Under the pieces are notes generated by a model. The model saw nothing but the letters and a program-made list of their open reading frames with translations. It ran no database searches and had not been told where the DNA came from. Source: Candidatus Woesearchaeota archaeon (GTDB lineage: Archaea; Nanobdellota; Nanobdellia; Woesearchaeales; SM23-78). Taken from it: a stretch of DNA of 64,000 nt. The translations under genes and the position numbers were made by a program. The DNA is taken from contig JAFGDD010000002.1 of NCBI GenBank assembly GCA_016932315.1, forward strand, positions 1-64,000, read 5' to 3'. How positions within the stretch are numbered: the stretch's first letter is position 1; every line of letters starts with the position of its first letter. This document shows positions 53,784 through 62,591 of the stretch, in pieces.

Positions 53784-54137
53784 TTAGCTCTTGGCTAATG
53801 CAAACAATGCCTTGATTGCTACGACAGCTGCTGCTGGCGCCATGAAGACGCTGAGCAAGGTAAAGAATGTTCCTATGCCTGTCCATCCTCCAGCGAGTGT
53901 TGTTAGCACGTCACCGAGGGATTTGAAGCTTAGCAAAAAGGCGATTGCAGCTATCAGGAACTTCTGGACTTCTGCTGCTGTTACGTTCAACAGCCCCACA
54001 ATGATACCGAGGACTGCGAGCACTATTATAGCCCATTGCGGCGTTACTGGCCCGCTGACAATAGCGATGATTATAGCCAATATCAGGCCTATAATGAATG
54101 CCCAGGCTCCTAGTTTAAAGTTTCCTTTCTCTGCCAT
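53784..54137 (-). CDS. Four-helix membrane protein, unknown
   Basis: 117 residues, four hydrophobic segments (about 12-32, 38-55, 60-80, 92-115), few charges. GGGAGGTGA precedes ATG 54137. Not recognised; the size and Ala/Gly/Ile-rich composition are like small archaeal membrane proteins of unknown role. Confidence 0.65.
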   Translation of the reverse strand: MAEKGNFKLGAWAFIIGLILAIIIAIVSGPVTPQWAIIVLAVLGIIVGLLNVTAAEVQKFLIAAIAFLLSFKSLGDVLTTLAGGWTGIGTFFTLLSVFMAPAAAVVAIKALFALAKS

Positions 54138-54268
54138 GCTATTCACCTCCCAAATTTTTTTTACTTCTAAATGCGTAAAGATACCTAAAAAAAGGTTATA
54201 TATAAATGTTATGGGATAGTTATGTGAGTTTCGTATTTTTTATAAATAAGAACCTTTTCTGTTTTTCA

Positions 54269-56962
54269 ATGGCTATTGAATTCATGACCAAGCCTTACTC
54301 TGATGAGCAGATAATCAGGAGTATGCATCCTCTTGTTAAGGAGTGGTTCCTGCAAAAGTTCAAGGTGTTTGCGCCTCCGCAGAAGTTTGCAATACTTAAT
54401 GTTCACAGCAGGATAAACACTTTAATAAGCAGTCCTACTGGAAGCGGTAAGACCCTTAGCGCCTTCCTTGCAATAATTAATGAGCTGATAGGATTATCAG
54501 AGCACAATCTGCTTGAGGATAAAGTGTATTGTGTTTATATCAGCCCTCTTAAGGCATTGGCTAATGACATCTCACGCAACCTTATTGAGCCGTTGACAGA
54601 GATGGAAGATTTTGCCGGCAGGAAAATGCCTATTCGCGTCGGTGTCCGCACAGGAGACACTGCTTCCAGTAAGAAGCAGTCCATGCTTATCAAGCCGCCG
54701 CACATTTTAATCACAACGCCAGAGAGTTTTGCAATCATGCTTACTTCTACCAAGTTCAGCGAAAAGCTCAGAGATGTGCAGTGGTGCATTGTTGATGAGA
54801 TTCATGCATTGGCGAGCAGCAAGAGAGGAGCTCATCTTGCATTAAGCCTTGAAAGGCTTCAGACCAGGACAAAGTTCACAAGGATTGGGCTCTCAGCCAC
54901 TGTTGCCCCGCTTGAAGAAGTTGCCAAGTTCCTTGTAGGATTTGATGTGGAATCTGGAAAGCCCAGAGATTGCAAGATTGTTGATGTTAACTTTGCAAAA
55001 CAACTTGACTTGAAAGTTCTTAGCCCTGTGAAGAACCTCATCACTGCGACTTATGACGATATAAGCACAGAGACTTATAAGCTCATAGACCAGCTTGTGC
55101 AGAGCCACAAGACAACGCTCATATTCACGAACACGCGAAGCGCAACAGAGAGAGTGGTTCACCACCTTAAGGAAAGGTTTCCTAAGCATTACATGAAAAT
55201 AGAAGATGCCAAGGAAGAAGCTAGTAAGAAAGAAACAATAGAGATAAAGGAAACTGGAGAAGATATTGGCGGCTACAAGAGCCTTATTGGTGCGCATCAC
55301 GGAAGCCTTAGCAAGGAGCACAGGCTTAGTGTCGAGGAAAAACTCAAGAAAGGAGAGTTGCGCGTGGTTGTGTCCTCTACTAGTCTTGAGCTGGGGATTG
55401 ATATAGGATATATTGACTTGGTTATTTTGTTGGGAAGTCCTAAAAGCGTTGCCAGGGCTCTTCAGAGGATTGGGCGCAGCGGGCATAAACTGCATGATAC
55501 TGCCATGGGAAGAATTATTGTAATGGACAGGGATGATCTCATTGAGTGCAGTGTGCTGTTGAAGGCAGCGCTGGAGAAGAAGATTGACAAGATAGACATA
55601 CCGCACAACTGCTTGGACGTTCTTGCCCAGCAAATACTTGGCATTGCTATTGAGGAGCAAAGGCATATTGATGATGTTCTCAAGATTGTCCGCGGAAGCT
55701 ACAATTTCCATGAGCTAAGCAAGGAAAATTTCTTGCAGATAATAAGCTATCTCGTAGGAGAGTATGCCAGCCTGGAAGATAGGAATGTGTATGCAAAAGT
55801 TTGGTATGACAAGGATACTGGTATGATTGGCAAGAAAGGAAAGATGACCCGCGTAATTTACATGACCAATATCGGCACCATACCTGATGAGACTAATATA
55901 AAGGTTAAAGTGAATAACAGCCTTATTGGCTACATTGCAGAGCCATTCCTTGAGAGGCTAAGGAGGAATGATATCTTTGTGCTTGGAGGAAACACTTACG
56001 AGTTCCTGCACACCAAAGGCATGACTGCTTATGTTAAGGCGACTACTAACAGGCCGCCGACAGTTCCTTCATGGTACAGCGAGATGCTTCCCCTCAGCTA
56101 TGACTTGGCTTTGGAAATCCAGAAGTTTAGGAGATTAATGGAGGAGCACCTGCGATATGATACAAGGAAAGAAGATATCATTGATTTTATTCATTCATAT
56201 CTTTATGTTGATGAGTACAGCGCCAACAGCGTTTATGAATACTTTAAGGAGCAGTTCTTGTTCGCAGAAATACCTCATGACAAAAAAATAGTGATTGAGC
56301 ATTACTCTGAGGGCAGCAGAGGGGATGAGAAGAAAATAATATTTCACACATTATTCGGCAGAAGAGTTAATGATGTTCTTAGCAGGGCTTTTGCATTCGC
56401 AGTTTCACGCATTAACAAAAAGGATGTTGAAATAGGAGTGAGTGATAATGGCTTTTATGTTGCGACTAACAAGAGCGTGCAGGCAGCAAGGGCTTTTGGA
56501 GTGATAAAGAGCGACAAGCTAAGGCAGCTCATGGGATTTGCTCTTGACAAGACAGAAGTGCTTAATAGGAGGTTCAGGCACTGCGCAGCCAGGGCATTAA
56601 TGATACTCAGGGCTTACAAAGGGTATACTAAGAGTGTTGGCAGGCAGCAGAGTAGCTCAAGGCTTTTGCTAAGCGCAGTGAAGAGGATAAGCAATGAATT
56701 CCCAATACTTGAAGAAGCGCGCAGAGAAGTGCTTGAGGATTTGATGGATATAAAGCATGCAGAAGAAGTTCTTGCGCTTGTTGAGAAAGGAGAAATTCAA
56801 GTAAAAGAAGTATTCACAGACATACCTACTCCTTTTGCCTTCAACATGGTAGCCATGGGCTATGCTGACATCATGAAGATGGAAGACAGGCTTGCATTCC
56901 TAAGAAGAATGCACAACATGGTGCTGGCTAAGATTGATATGAAGCAGAGAAAGAACGAATAA
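54269..56962 (+). CDS. Lhr-like ATP-dependent helicase
   Basis: 897 residues. Order: Walker A SPTGSGKT (about 60), the VDEIHAL box, LSATV, then TNTRSATERVVHHL and QRIGRSGH of the second RecA domain, then winged-helix and the long C-terminal Lhr domain. Family members unwind DNA or RNA in repair or stalled replication. ATG 54269 has TTTATAAATAAG about 27 bases upstream, so leaderless; the frame to 54206 is open. Confidence 0.94.
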   Translation: MAIEFMTKPYSDEQIIRSMHPLVKEWFLQKFKVFAPPQKFAILNVHSRINTLISSPTGSGKTLSAFLAIINELIGLSEHNLLEDKVYCVYISPLKALANDISRNLIEPLTEMEDFAGRKMPIRVGVRTGDTASSKKQSMLIKPPHILITTPESFAIMLTSTKFSEKLRDVQWCIVDEIHALASSKRGAHLALSLERLQTRTKFTRIGLSATVAPLEEVAKFLVGFDVESGKPRDCKIVDVNFAKQLDLKVLSPVKNLITATYDDISTETYKLIDQLVQSHKTTLIFTNTRSATERVVHHLKERFPKHYMKIEDAKEEASKKETIEIKETGEDIGGYKSLIGAHHGSLSKEHRLSVEEKLKKGELRVVVSSTSLELGIDIGYIDLVILLGSPKSVARALQRIGRSGHKLHDTAMGRIIVMDRDDLIECSVLLKAALEKKIDKIDIPHNCLDVLAQQILGIAIEEQRHIDDVLKIVRGSYNFHELSKENFLQIISYLVGEYASLEDRNVYAKVWYDKDTGMIGKKGKMTRVIYMTNIGTIPDETNIKVKVNNSLIGYIAEPFLERLRRNDIFVLGGNTYEFLHTKGMTAYVKATTNRPPTVPSWYSEMLPLSYDLALEIQKFRRLMEEHLRYDTRKEDIIDFIHSYLYVDEYSANSVYEYFKEQFLFAEIPHDKKIVIEHYSEGSRGDEKKIIFHTLFGRRVNDVLSRAFAFAVSRINKKDVEIGVSDNGFYVATNKSVQAARAFGVIKSDKLRQLMGFALDKTEVLNRRFRHCAARALMILRAYKGYTKSVGRQQSSSRLLLSAVKRISNEFPILEEARREVLEDLMDIKHAEEVLALVEKGEIQVKEVFTDIPTPFAFNMVAMGYADIMKMEDRLAFLRRMHNMVLAKIDMKQRKNE

Positions 56963-57021
56963 TCTTATCTAATACATTACTATTATACCTGGCCACTAAA
57001 TTTTATTCTTTTATTATTCTT

Positions 57022-57342
57022 TTATACTTCTACCCAGAACAAGAAAAAGAGGACGCCTATTATGATAGCAGATATGCCTATGAAGATTAATACTCCTAAT
57101 ATTCTGTCAATGAATTTAATCTTTATTCCTTCATGCTCTCTTAGGATTAAGTCAAACACTGCCAGGAAGAACATTACTAGTATGAGGCTGAACACAACTA
57201 TGAGTATGAGAGGCATGCTTACCTTGCCTGTGCTTTTCTCCAGCGCAGCATAAAGAGTTCCGGCCCCCCATATTATTAGGAATGATGCAAGGCTGAAGTA
57301 AACAGAATCGCTGAGGCTGGTTTTAAGAATTAATTTGTCCAT
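57022..57342 (-). CDS. Three-helix membrane protein, unknown
   Basis: 106 residues with hydrophobic segments at about 15-33, 42-65 and 80-104, basic loop between the last two. No signature recognised. Structured element copy F lies just upstream of it on this strand. Confidence 0.6.
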   Translation of the reverse strand: MDKLILKTSLSDSVYFSLASFLIIWGAGTLYAALEKSTGKVSMPLILIVVFSLILVMFFLAVFDLILREHEGIKIKFIDRILGVLIFIGISAIIIGVLFFLFWVEV

Positions 57343-57401
57343 AAAGACTCTGTTGTGGCTGTAAGGCTATAAATATTTTTCCTACAATAAGTTATTTTCT
57401 G

Positions 57402-57516
57402 AAAAAAGTTGCCAGTGGGAGCCCGGAGGGCGCAACCCCACCCACATCAGCCATCCTGCAAATCATTCGCAAATGCTCATGATGTTGCACTTGCTGTTGG
57501 CTGCGGCAACTTTTTT
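57402..57516. repeat. Structured intergenic element, copy F
   Basis: Arms AAAAAAGTTGCC (57402-57413) and GGCAACTTTTTT (57505-57516) pair perfectly. GTGGG pairs with CCCAC around GCCCGGAGGGCGCAACCCC, then CAGCCA...TGGCTG holds the inner stem TGCAAATCAT/ATGATGTTGCA. A 6-base repeat AAGTTA flanks it (57389-57394 and 57520-57525). Lies between two minus-strand genes. Confidence 0.7.
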
Positions 57517-57534
57517 GTTAAGTTACATTAAAAA

Positions 57535-57780
57535 CTAGAACGCTATGTGCAGGTAATGCGCTGCAATGACTATTATGAATCCTATGATGCCTCCTATGGC
57601 TGTTATTATGACGCTCCAGAAGCTTATCTTGATGCCTGCATGGAACAAATAGTTGAAGCCGAACAAGGCGAATAATCCAATTACGCTGTTGATGAAGAGT
57701 ATTACAACCCTTCTTACAAGCCAGAACAATAAGAGGACCAGAATGACTGCCGCGACTATCGCTATTATGCCCCACAGCAT
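57535..57780 (-). CDS. BofA-like small membrane protein
   Basis: 81 residues with two membrane parts (about 3-22 and 28-80). NSVIGLFALFGFNYLF and WSVIITAIGGIIGFIIVIA resemble the BofA (pro-sigmaK processing inhibitor) family, whose archaeal members have no known sigma-factor link. AGGTGAG precedes the ATG. The DUF5679 zinc protein gene lies 68 bases upstream on the same strand. Confidence 0.65.
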   Translation of the reverse strand: MLWGIIAIVAAVILVLLLFWLVRRVVILFINSVIGLFALFGFNYLFHAGIKISFWSVIITAIGGIIGFIIVIAAHYLHIAF

Positions 57781-57848
57781 GCTCTCACCTGCTTATTACG
57801 AACAAAATTTTAAATGAAAAAAGAAAAATGAAAGAATTTATCGTTTGA

Positions 57849-57989
57849 TTAGCCAAGGATTCTGCACACAGTTGTGCCGCACTTTGGGCATTTGCCCTTG
57901 TACATCTTTCTTCCTTTCTTGTTGGTTACTTCCTTGCCTTCCTTGGACTCTACTTTCTTTTTGCACTTAACGCAATATGCTTCTACCAT
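57849..57989 (-). CDS. DUF5679-type 46-residue zinc protein
   Basis: Too short for usual ORF lists. Starts MVEAYCVKCKKKVESKEGKE and ends CPKCGTTVCRILG; the CVKC...CPKC pair is a zinc ribbon and the length is that of DUF5679 proteins. GAGGTGA lies upstream. Function unknown. The first gene of a small unit with the BofA-like gene. Confidence 0.8.
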   Translation of the reverse strand: MVEAYCVKCKKKVESKEGKEVTNKKGRKMYKGKCPKCGTTVCRILG

Positions 57990-58110
57990 TTCAAAATCAC
58001 CTCGCTAAAAATGATTTATACCTATTTTTTATTATTTCCTATATAAACTTTGCCTTTTTTACGAATAAATCATGCATAAAACCGCTAAAAATGAGCACAA
58101 ATCTAATTGC

Positions 58111-58307
58111 CTTAAGGTCGAAATGTCTTCGAAAACCAGAATCTAATGCGTTGCGGGGGGTTGCCCCCAACAAAAACTGCGGTTTTCCAAAAATAAGATT
58201 TTTGGATTCACAAATCATAGATTTGTGATTTTGAGCATGCAAATTAAAATTTGCATACTACGGGGAGACAGCATCTTCAAAGAAAAGAAGTTTACATTTC
58301 GAAGGTA
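58111..58307. repeat. Structured intergenic element, copy G (multi-hairpin)
   Basis: CCTT...TCGAAATGT (58118-58126) pairs with ACATTTCGA (58294-58302). Between them, GGGGGGTTGCCCCC (58155-58168) is the inverted G-CRA-C core. Three further hairpins follow: CCAAAAAT/ATTTTTGG (58188-58205), CACAAATC/GATTTGTG (58210-58228) and ATGCAAATT/AATTTGCAT (58237-58256). It fills most of the 437-base space between the DUF5679 gene and gdh. Confidence 0.55.
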
Positions 58308-58426
58308 ATGATTTGTGCGCGAACCTGGCGCTTTTAGGGCAAAAATTATTTCTAATCCAGAAAATATAAAAACAGTTCGTATTTTTTGCCTTTAATAAAA
58401 AGAAAAAAATATGTGGGTGATGAAAT

Positions 58427-59539
58427 ATGGTTTCTCATGATGAATTAGGACCTGAGAAGATATTGGAAGTTTTTGACTCAAAAACAGGGATGCGTGGCTT
58501 TGTTGTGATTGACAACACTGCTCTTGGTCCTGGCAAGGGCGGGATTAGGATGACTCCTAGTGTCAGTATTGATGAGGTTGCCAAGTTGGCGAGGGCTATG
58601 ACTTATAAGTGCGCTCTTGCAGGATTGCCTTTTGGCGGTGGCAAGTCTGGCATTGTGGCTGATCCGCGGAAGATGTCTCCTGAGCAGAAGAATGCAATCA
58701 TTGCTTCATTCTCAAAGGCTCTCAAGGTTGTTTGTCCTAAGCTTTATGTTTCTGCGCCTGACATTAATACTGCAGAGCATGAGATGAAAATCTTTGCAGA
58801 GGCTAATGGTTCTATGAAGAGCTGCACTGGAAAGCCAGCAAGCATGGGTGGCATTCCGCATGAGCTGGGCAGCACTGGCTTTGGTGTTCATCACGCAACT
58901 TTGGTGGCTGTTAAGCATTTAGGGCTTGATATTAAGAATCTTTCTTTTGCAGTTGAAGGCTTTGGCAATGTTGGCTGGTTTGCTGCTAAGTTTTTGACAG
59001 AGAAAGGAGCTAAGCTTGTTGCAACGAGCGACAGCAAGGGATTGGTTTATGTTCCTGATGGCATGGATTTCAATAAGCTGGTTGATGTTAAGAAGGAGAA
59101 GGGAACTGTGACTGCTTATCCTAGCGGCCAGATCATGAAAGGAGAAGATATTGTTGGTTTGGACGTTGATATTCTTGTGACTGCTGCTGTTCCTGACTTG
59201 ATTACAGAAGCAAACAAGGACAGCATCAAGGCTAAGATTGTTGTGGAAGGCTCTAACATTCCTACTACTGCAGATATTGAGCAGTACTTGCATGATAAGG
59301 GAATCCTTGTTGTTCCTGACTTTGTGGCTAATGCTGGCGGAGTCATAAGCAGTTATGTGGAGTACATTGGCGGCACTCCTGAGAGGATGTTCAAGATGGT
59401 TGAGTCCAAGGTTGTTAAGAACACAGCAAAGGTATTGAAGGTTGCGAAGAAGCAGAAGATAAAGCCAAGGGACGCTGCAGTTCATGTTGCTATCGAAAGA
59501 ATAAAGAAAAAAATGGAGAAGAAAGCTAGTAAGATTTAG
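58427..59539 (+). CDS. gdhA: Glutamate dehydrogenase, short form
   Basis: 370 residues. AGLPFGGGKSGI with the substrate Lys, VSAPDI, EGFGNVG for the nucleotide, and PDFVANAGGVI give the Glu/Leu/Phe/Val dehydrogenase family. It begins later than typical 415-residue archaeal enzymes, lacking about 40 N-terminal residues that help the hexamer contact. GGGTGATG lies before the ATG and no longer start is available in frame. It may act on glutamate or a branched-chain amino acid. Confidence 0.9.
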   Translation: MVSHDELGPEKILEVFDSKTGMRGFVVIDNTALGPGKGGIRMTPSVSIDEVAKLARAMTYKCALAGLPFGGGKSGIVADPRKMSPEQKNAIIASFSKALKVVCPKLYVSAPDINTAEHEMKIFAEANGSMKSCTGKPASMGGIPHELGSTGFGVHHATLVAVKHLGLDIKNLSFAVEGFGNVGWFAAKFLTEKGAKLVATSDSKGLVYVPDGMDFNKLVDVKKEKGTVTAYPSGQIMKGEDIVGLDVDILVTAAVPDLITEANKDSIKAKIVVEGSNIPTTADIEQYLHDKGILVVPDFVANAGGVISSYVEYIGGTPERMFKMVESKVVKNTAKVLKVAKKQKIKPRDAAVHVAIERIKKKMEKKASKI

Positions 59540-59552
59540 TTTTGAATTTATA

Positions 59553-59671
59553 AGAAATTCTTGACCGTCGAAGCCTTCATATGCAACTCAAAAGCTTGCT
59601 TTTGTTGTGCATGGCGAGACGGAGCTGAGCGAGCGCAAGTGTGAGCGAAGCGGAGTAGGGCAAGAATTTCT
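59553..59671. repeat. Structured intergenic element, copy H (core-less type)
   Basis: Perfect 11-bp arms AGAAATTCTTG (59553-59563) and CAAGAATTTCT (59661-59671). The inner part has ATGCAAC/GTTGTGCAT around AAAAGC/GCTTTT and a GAGCGAGCG-rich tract like the direct repeat of copy A. No C-G-C core. Its end runs into the ribosome binding site of the next gene, so folding could affect that start. Confidence 0.6.
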
Positions 59672-59683
59672 GGTGGTGTGATT

Positions 59684-60517
59684 ATGAAGTCTCTCTTGTT
59701 CGGTCCTGCAGGCGTTCCTTTGAGTGCGCCATCGCGCAGCACTTTGGACGGCGTGCCTAGGGTTCGTGAGCTCGGCTTGGGTTGCATGGAATTGGAGTTT
59801 GTGCGCGGCGTTAGGATGGCTCCTACCATGGCAAAGCAGGTTCGTGTTCTTGCTGAGAAAAACAATGTTGTTCTTACTGCTCACGGTCCTTATTACATTA
59901 ATCTTAACTCGCAGGATAATTCTATTACTAGCGCGAGTATTAACAGGATTCTTGAGACTGCAAGGATTTCTAGCCTTTGCGGTGCTTTCAGCATTACTTT
60001 TCACGCAGCTTATTATATGAGTTTGCAAAAGGAGCGCGTGTATGAGCTTGTTAAAAGCCATATGCGCAACATTACACGAACTTTGAAGAATGAAAATATA
60101 AAATTATGGGTGAGGCCAGAAACCACTGGCAAAGCAACTCAGTTCGGAGATGTTGATGAATTGATAAAGCTCAGCCAGGAAGTTGAGCAGGTGTTGCCAT
60201 GCGTTGATTTTGCCCATTTGCATGCCCGTAGCAACGGGAAAATAAATTCCTATGCTGAATTCTCTTCTGTGCTCGAAAAGCTCGAGAAAGGCATTGGAAG
60301 AGAGGCTCTTGATAATATGCACATCCATATATCTGGCATTGAATATGGTGAAAAAGGAGAGAAGAATCATCTTGTTCTGAAAGAATCTGATATGAATTAC
60401 AAGGATTTAATGCGAGCGCTAAAAGATTTTAAGTGCAAAGGCTGCGTTATCAATGAGAGCCCGAATCTTGAAGTAGATGCTGAGCTGATGAAGAAGGAGT
60501 ATGAAAAATTAAAATAA
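59684..60517 (+). CDS. nfo: Endonuclease IV (AP endonuclease)
   Basis: 277 residues. TIM-barrel with LTAHGPYYINLNSQD (about 65), ETTGKATQFGDVDEL, CVDFAHLHAR (about 175) and MHIHISGIEYG, all metal-binding steps of endonuclease IV. It nicks at abasic sites left by nth/ogg products. ATG 59684 has GGTGG at 7 bases. Upstream is structured element copy H. Confidence 0.95.
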   Translation: MKSLLFGPAGVPLSAPSRSTLDGVPRVRELGLGCMELEFVRGVRMAPTMAKQVRVLAEKNNVVLTAHGPYYINLNSQDNSITSASINRILETARISSLCGAFSITFHAAYYMSLQKERVYELVKSHMRNITRTLKNENIKLWVRPETTGKATQFGDVDELIKLSQEVEQVLPCVDFAHLHARSNGKINSYAEFSSVLEKLEKGIGREALDNMHIHISGIEYGEKGEKNHLVLKESDMNYKDLMRALKDFKCKGCVINESPNLEVDAELMKKEYEKLK

Positions 60518-60549
60518 TTTTATTGAATGTGTTTTATTGGCTATTTTTA

Positions 60550-61233
60550 TCAGCGCTTGTTTCCACAGTAGAATATCTTTTGGATTGATACATCTGCAGG
60601 CGCTACTCCGTTTCTATCTATGGGTTGGTCTATTTTTCTCTCTGGCTCTGAATTGGCTGTTGGATAACTGTGCCCTTGCGGCTTTGGCTTTGGCTTGTCC
60701 CCGCAGTAGAATATGTTTTCGACTGCAACATCAGCTGGAGCAATCCCGTTTCTGTCTATGGGTTTGTCCAGCTTGCGTTGCACCTCTTTTTCCGGTTGGA
60801 ACTCTTCGACGTGTCTTGATTCTCTAACTTCTCTCTTAGCTTGACGAGGCTCTTCCCTGAATGTATCATGAATGTTGTCTTTGAGTGCGTTAAGCTTCTT
60901 GTCAAATACTGCTTGGTTCATTTCTATCATGCTTATGGTTTTGATGAGTTCGTTAAGCTTCTCTGTGACTTTGACTAGTTGCTCTGCTACCACACTGGTT
61001 TTTTGGGCTGAGCTTTCCTTAAAGATCCAGAGCCTTTGGAGCGTGTTCATCATCTCATCGTACTGGGCTTTGCTGAGCTGCACCATTTCCAGCTGGGCGT
61101 CCACTGTCTCTGTATCTGCGCCATATATCTGCCCTGCCTGGGCAATGGCCTCCTGGGAACTTTGGGCAAATCCGTACTTCCTGAGTTCTTTAGAAAGATT
61201 ATTCATTCTGATAGTTTGCTCTACACTGTCCAT
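60550..61233 (-). CDS. Coiled-coil protein with repeated PIDRNG...FYCG C-terminal motif
   Basis: 227 residues. A helical, coiled first 145 residues; then a hydrophilic region with two near-identical segments, each PIDRNGxAPADV followed by IFYCGxK (about 155-180 and 203-227, the last at the very C-terminus). No membrane part. AGGTG lies before the ATG. Family not recognised. The repeated terminal segment looks like a binding or sorting tag with a free cysteine. Confidence 0.65.
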   Translation of the reverse strand: MDSVEQTIRMNNLSKELRKYGFAQSSQEAIAQAGQIYGADTETVDAQLEMVQLSKAQYDEMMNTLQRLWIFKESSAQKTSVVAEQLVKVTEKLNELIKTISMIEMNQAVFDKKLNALKDNIHDTFREEPRQAKREVRESRHVEEFQPEKEVQRKLDKPIDRNGIAPADVAVENIFYCGDKPKPKPQGHSYPTANSEPERKIDQPIDRNGVAPADVSIQKIFYCGNKR

Positions 61234-61455
61234 CCTATATTACACCTCGTTGCAAGCTAATTTGGTATGAATAACACAATTAGTATTATAAAATCTATAC
61301 TAGTAGTGCTAATATTTAAATATTTCGGTTTTAAATTTCTCGAGGACAAAAGAAAATAAGAATAAAATACGCGAAAATAATCGACGAGAAAAATAATTAA
61401 TTCAGAGAAACACAAGCTTTTTAAAGAGCAACCAAATCCAGAAAGAAGATAAAAA

Positions 61456-61710
61456 ATGCAAGGAACCATCAATCATTTCAGAAGAAGCAGAAGAGTATTA
61501 TCAGAGACACAGATGATAATATTAATTGACGGCATAAACAAAAAAGAAGACGCAGCCAAGCTCGTCGGAAAAAAAGTAGTCTACAATACCGGCAAGAAAG
61601 AGCTAGCCGGAAAGATAAGCGCAGCCCACGGCAACACAGGAGCAGTGCGCGTGATATTCTCTACAGGCATGCCGGGCCAGGCAATAGGAAAAAAAGTAAA
61701 AATCGAATAA
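61456..61710 (+). CDS. rpl35ae: 50S ribosomal protein eL33 (L35Ae)
   Basis: 84 residues, normal length. The family features GTINHFRRSRR, AKLVGKKVVYN and AAHGNTGAVRVIFSTGMPGQ are present. GCTTTTTAAAG about 32 bases before the ATG is the promoter. The 61234-61455 stretch has no gene; it holds this promoter and that of the gene on the other strand. Confidence 0.96.
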   Translation: MQGTINHFRRSRRVLSETQMIILIDGINKKEDAAKLVGKKVVYNTGKKELAGKISAAHGNTGAVRVIFSTGMPGQAIGKKVKIE

Positions 61711-61734
61711 ATTAAATAATCTCTTCTTATAATT

Positions 61735-62388
61735 ATGATAATGAGCAATAAAAATAAGTATTCACTCGAAACAGTCGAGAAAGTCTATTCCTACTGGGGA
61801 AAATCACTTCTCACCTACAAGCTAGGCGTATCATTCTTTGGATTTGACTCATACATCAGAAGGAAGGCACTCGAGGAACTGAAACTCAAGAAAGGCAGCA
61901 CTGTCGTCGACTTGGCATGCGGCCAAGGAATAATGTTCAGGCTTCTAGAGGAAAAAATAGGCGAAAAAGGAAGAATAATAGCAGTAGACTATGTTGAAGA
62001 GATGATAAAGCAGTGCAGAAAACTAGCTGCAAGAAAAAAATGGGGTAACATAACATTCATCAAGCAAGACGCTGCAAAGCTCAGGCTGAAAAATAATTAT
62101 GCAGACGGAATAATATCAGTGATAGGGCTAAGCGCAATACCAGACCACAAAAAAGCACTTAAGAACTGCCATCATGCACTGAAAAAAGGAAGTAGATTAG
62201 TGGTGATTGACGGCAAAGATTTCAGCAGCAAGTACAAATTTCTAAACCCAATATTAAAGCTTCTCAGATGGTCCAAGAGCTACGAGAAAAAAGACCTGAT
62301 AAACGACATAAAAAAAATATTTGGCAACATCAAAGTCAATGAGTATTTCCTGGGAAGCACATTCATGGCAGTGGCTGTGAAGAGATAA
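61735..62388 (+). CDS. UbiE-like SAM methyltransferase
   Basis: 217 residues. STVVDLACGQGIMFRLLEE (about 55) is the SAM motif and RIIAVDYVEEMIKQC the second. C-terminal part has LKKGSRLVVIDGKDF. The N-terminus (KVYSYWGKSLLTYKL) fits the UbiE/COG2226 group. Substrate unknown. Just after eL33, probably one transcript. ATG 61741 is an equal alternative start. Confidence 0.85.
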   Translation: MIMSNKNKYSLETVEKVYSYWGKSLLTYKLGVSFFGFDSYIRRKALEELKLKKGSTVVDLACGQGIMFRLLEEKIGEKGRIIAVDYVEEMIKQCRKLAARKKWGNITFIKQDAAKLRLKNNYADGIISVIGLSAIPDHKKALKNCHHALKKGSRLVVIDGKDFSSKYKFLNPILKLLRWSKSYEKKDLINDIKKIFGNIKVNEYFLGSTFMAVAVKR

Positions 62389-62406
62389 GATACTTTCAAA
62401 TTTTGA

Positions 62407-62518
62407 AAAAAGTCGCCGCAGCCTGCAGCAGATGCAACGCAGTTTACGCAGTAAACAAGTTGCAGCTTGGCTGCATTGACAGGGGTTGCCCCGTACGGGG
62501 TGGCAATGGCGACTTTTT
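62407..62518. repeat. Structured intergenic element, copy I (reverse orientation)
   Basis: Arms AAAAAGTCGCC (62407-62417) and GGCGACTTTTT (62508-62518) pair fully. On the plus strand the order is reversed relative to copies B and F: first the GCAGCC/GGCTGC arm with GCAAC/GTTGC and GTTTAC/GTAAAC, then AGGGGTTGCCCCGTACGGGG (62481-62500). Reverse complemented it aligns with copy F, including GGGGCAACCCC. Confidence 0.75.
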
Positions 62519-62591
62519 GAACATACCTGAAAATAAAAAATAGAAATATTTATATACAATCAATATAAAAGAAATAATCGAGGTGATATTT

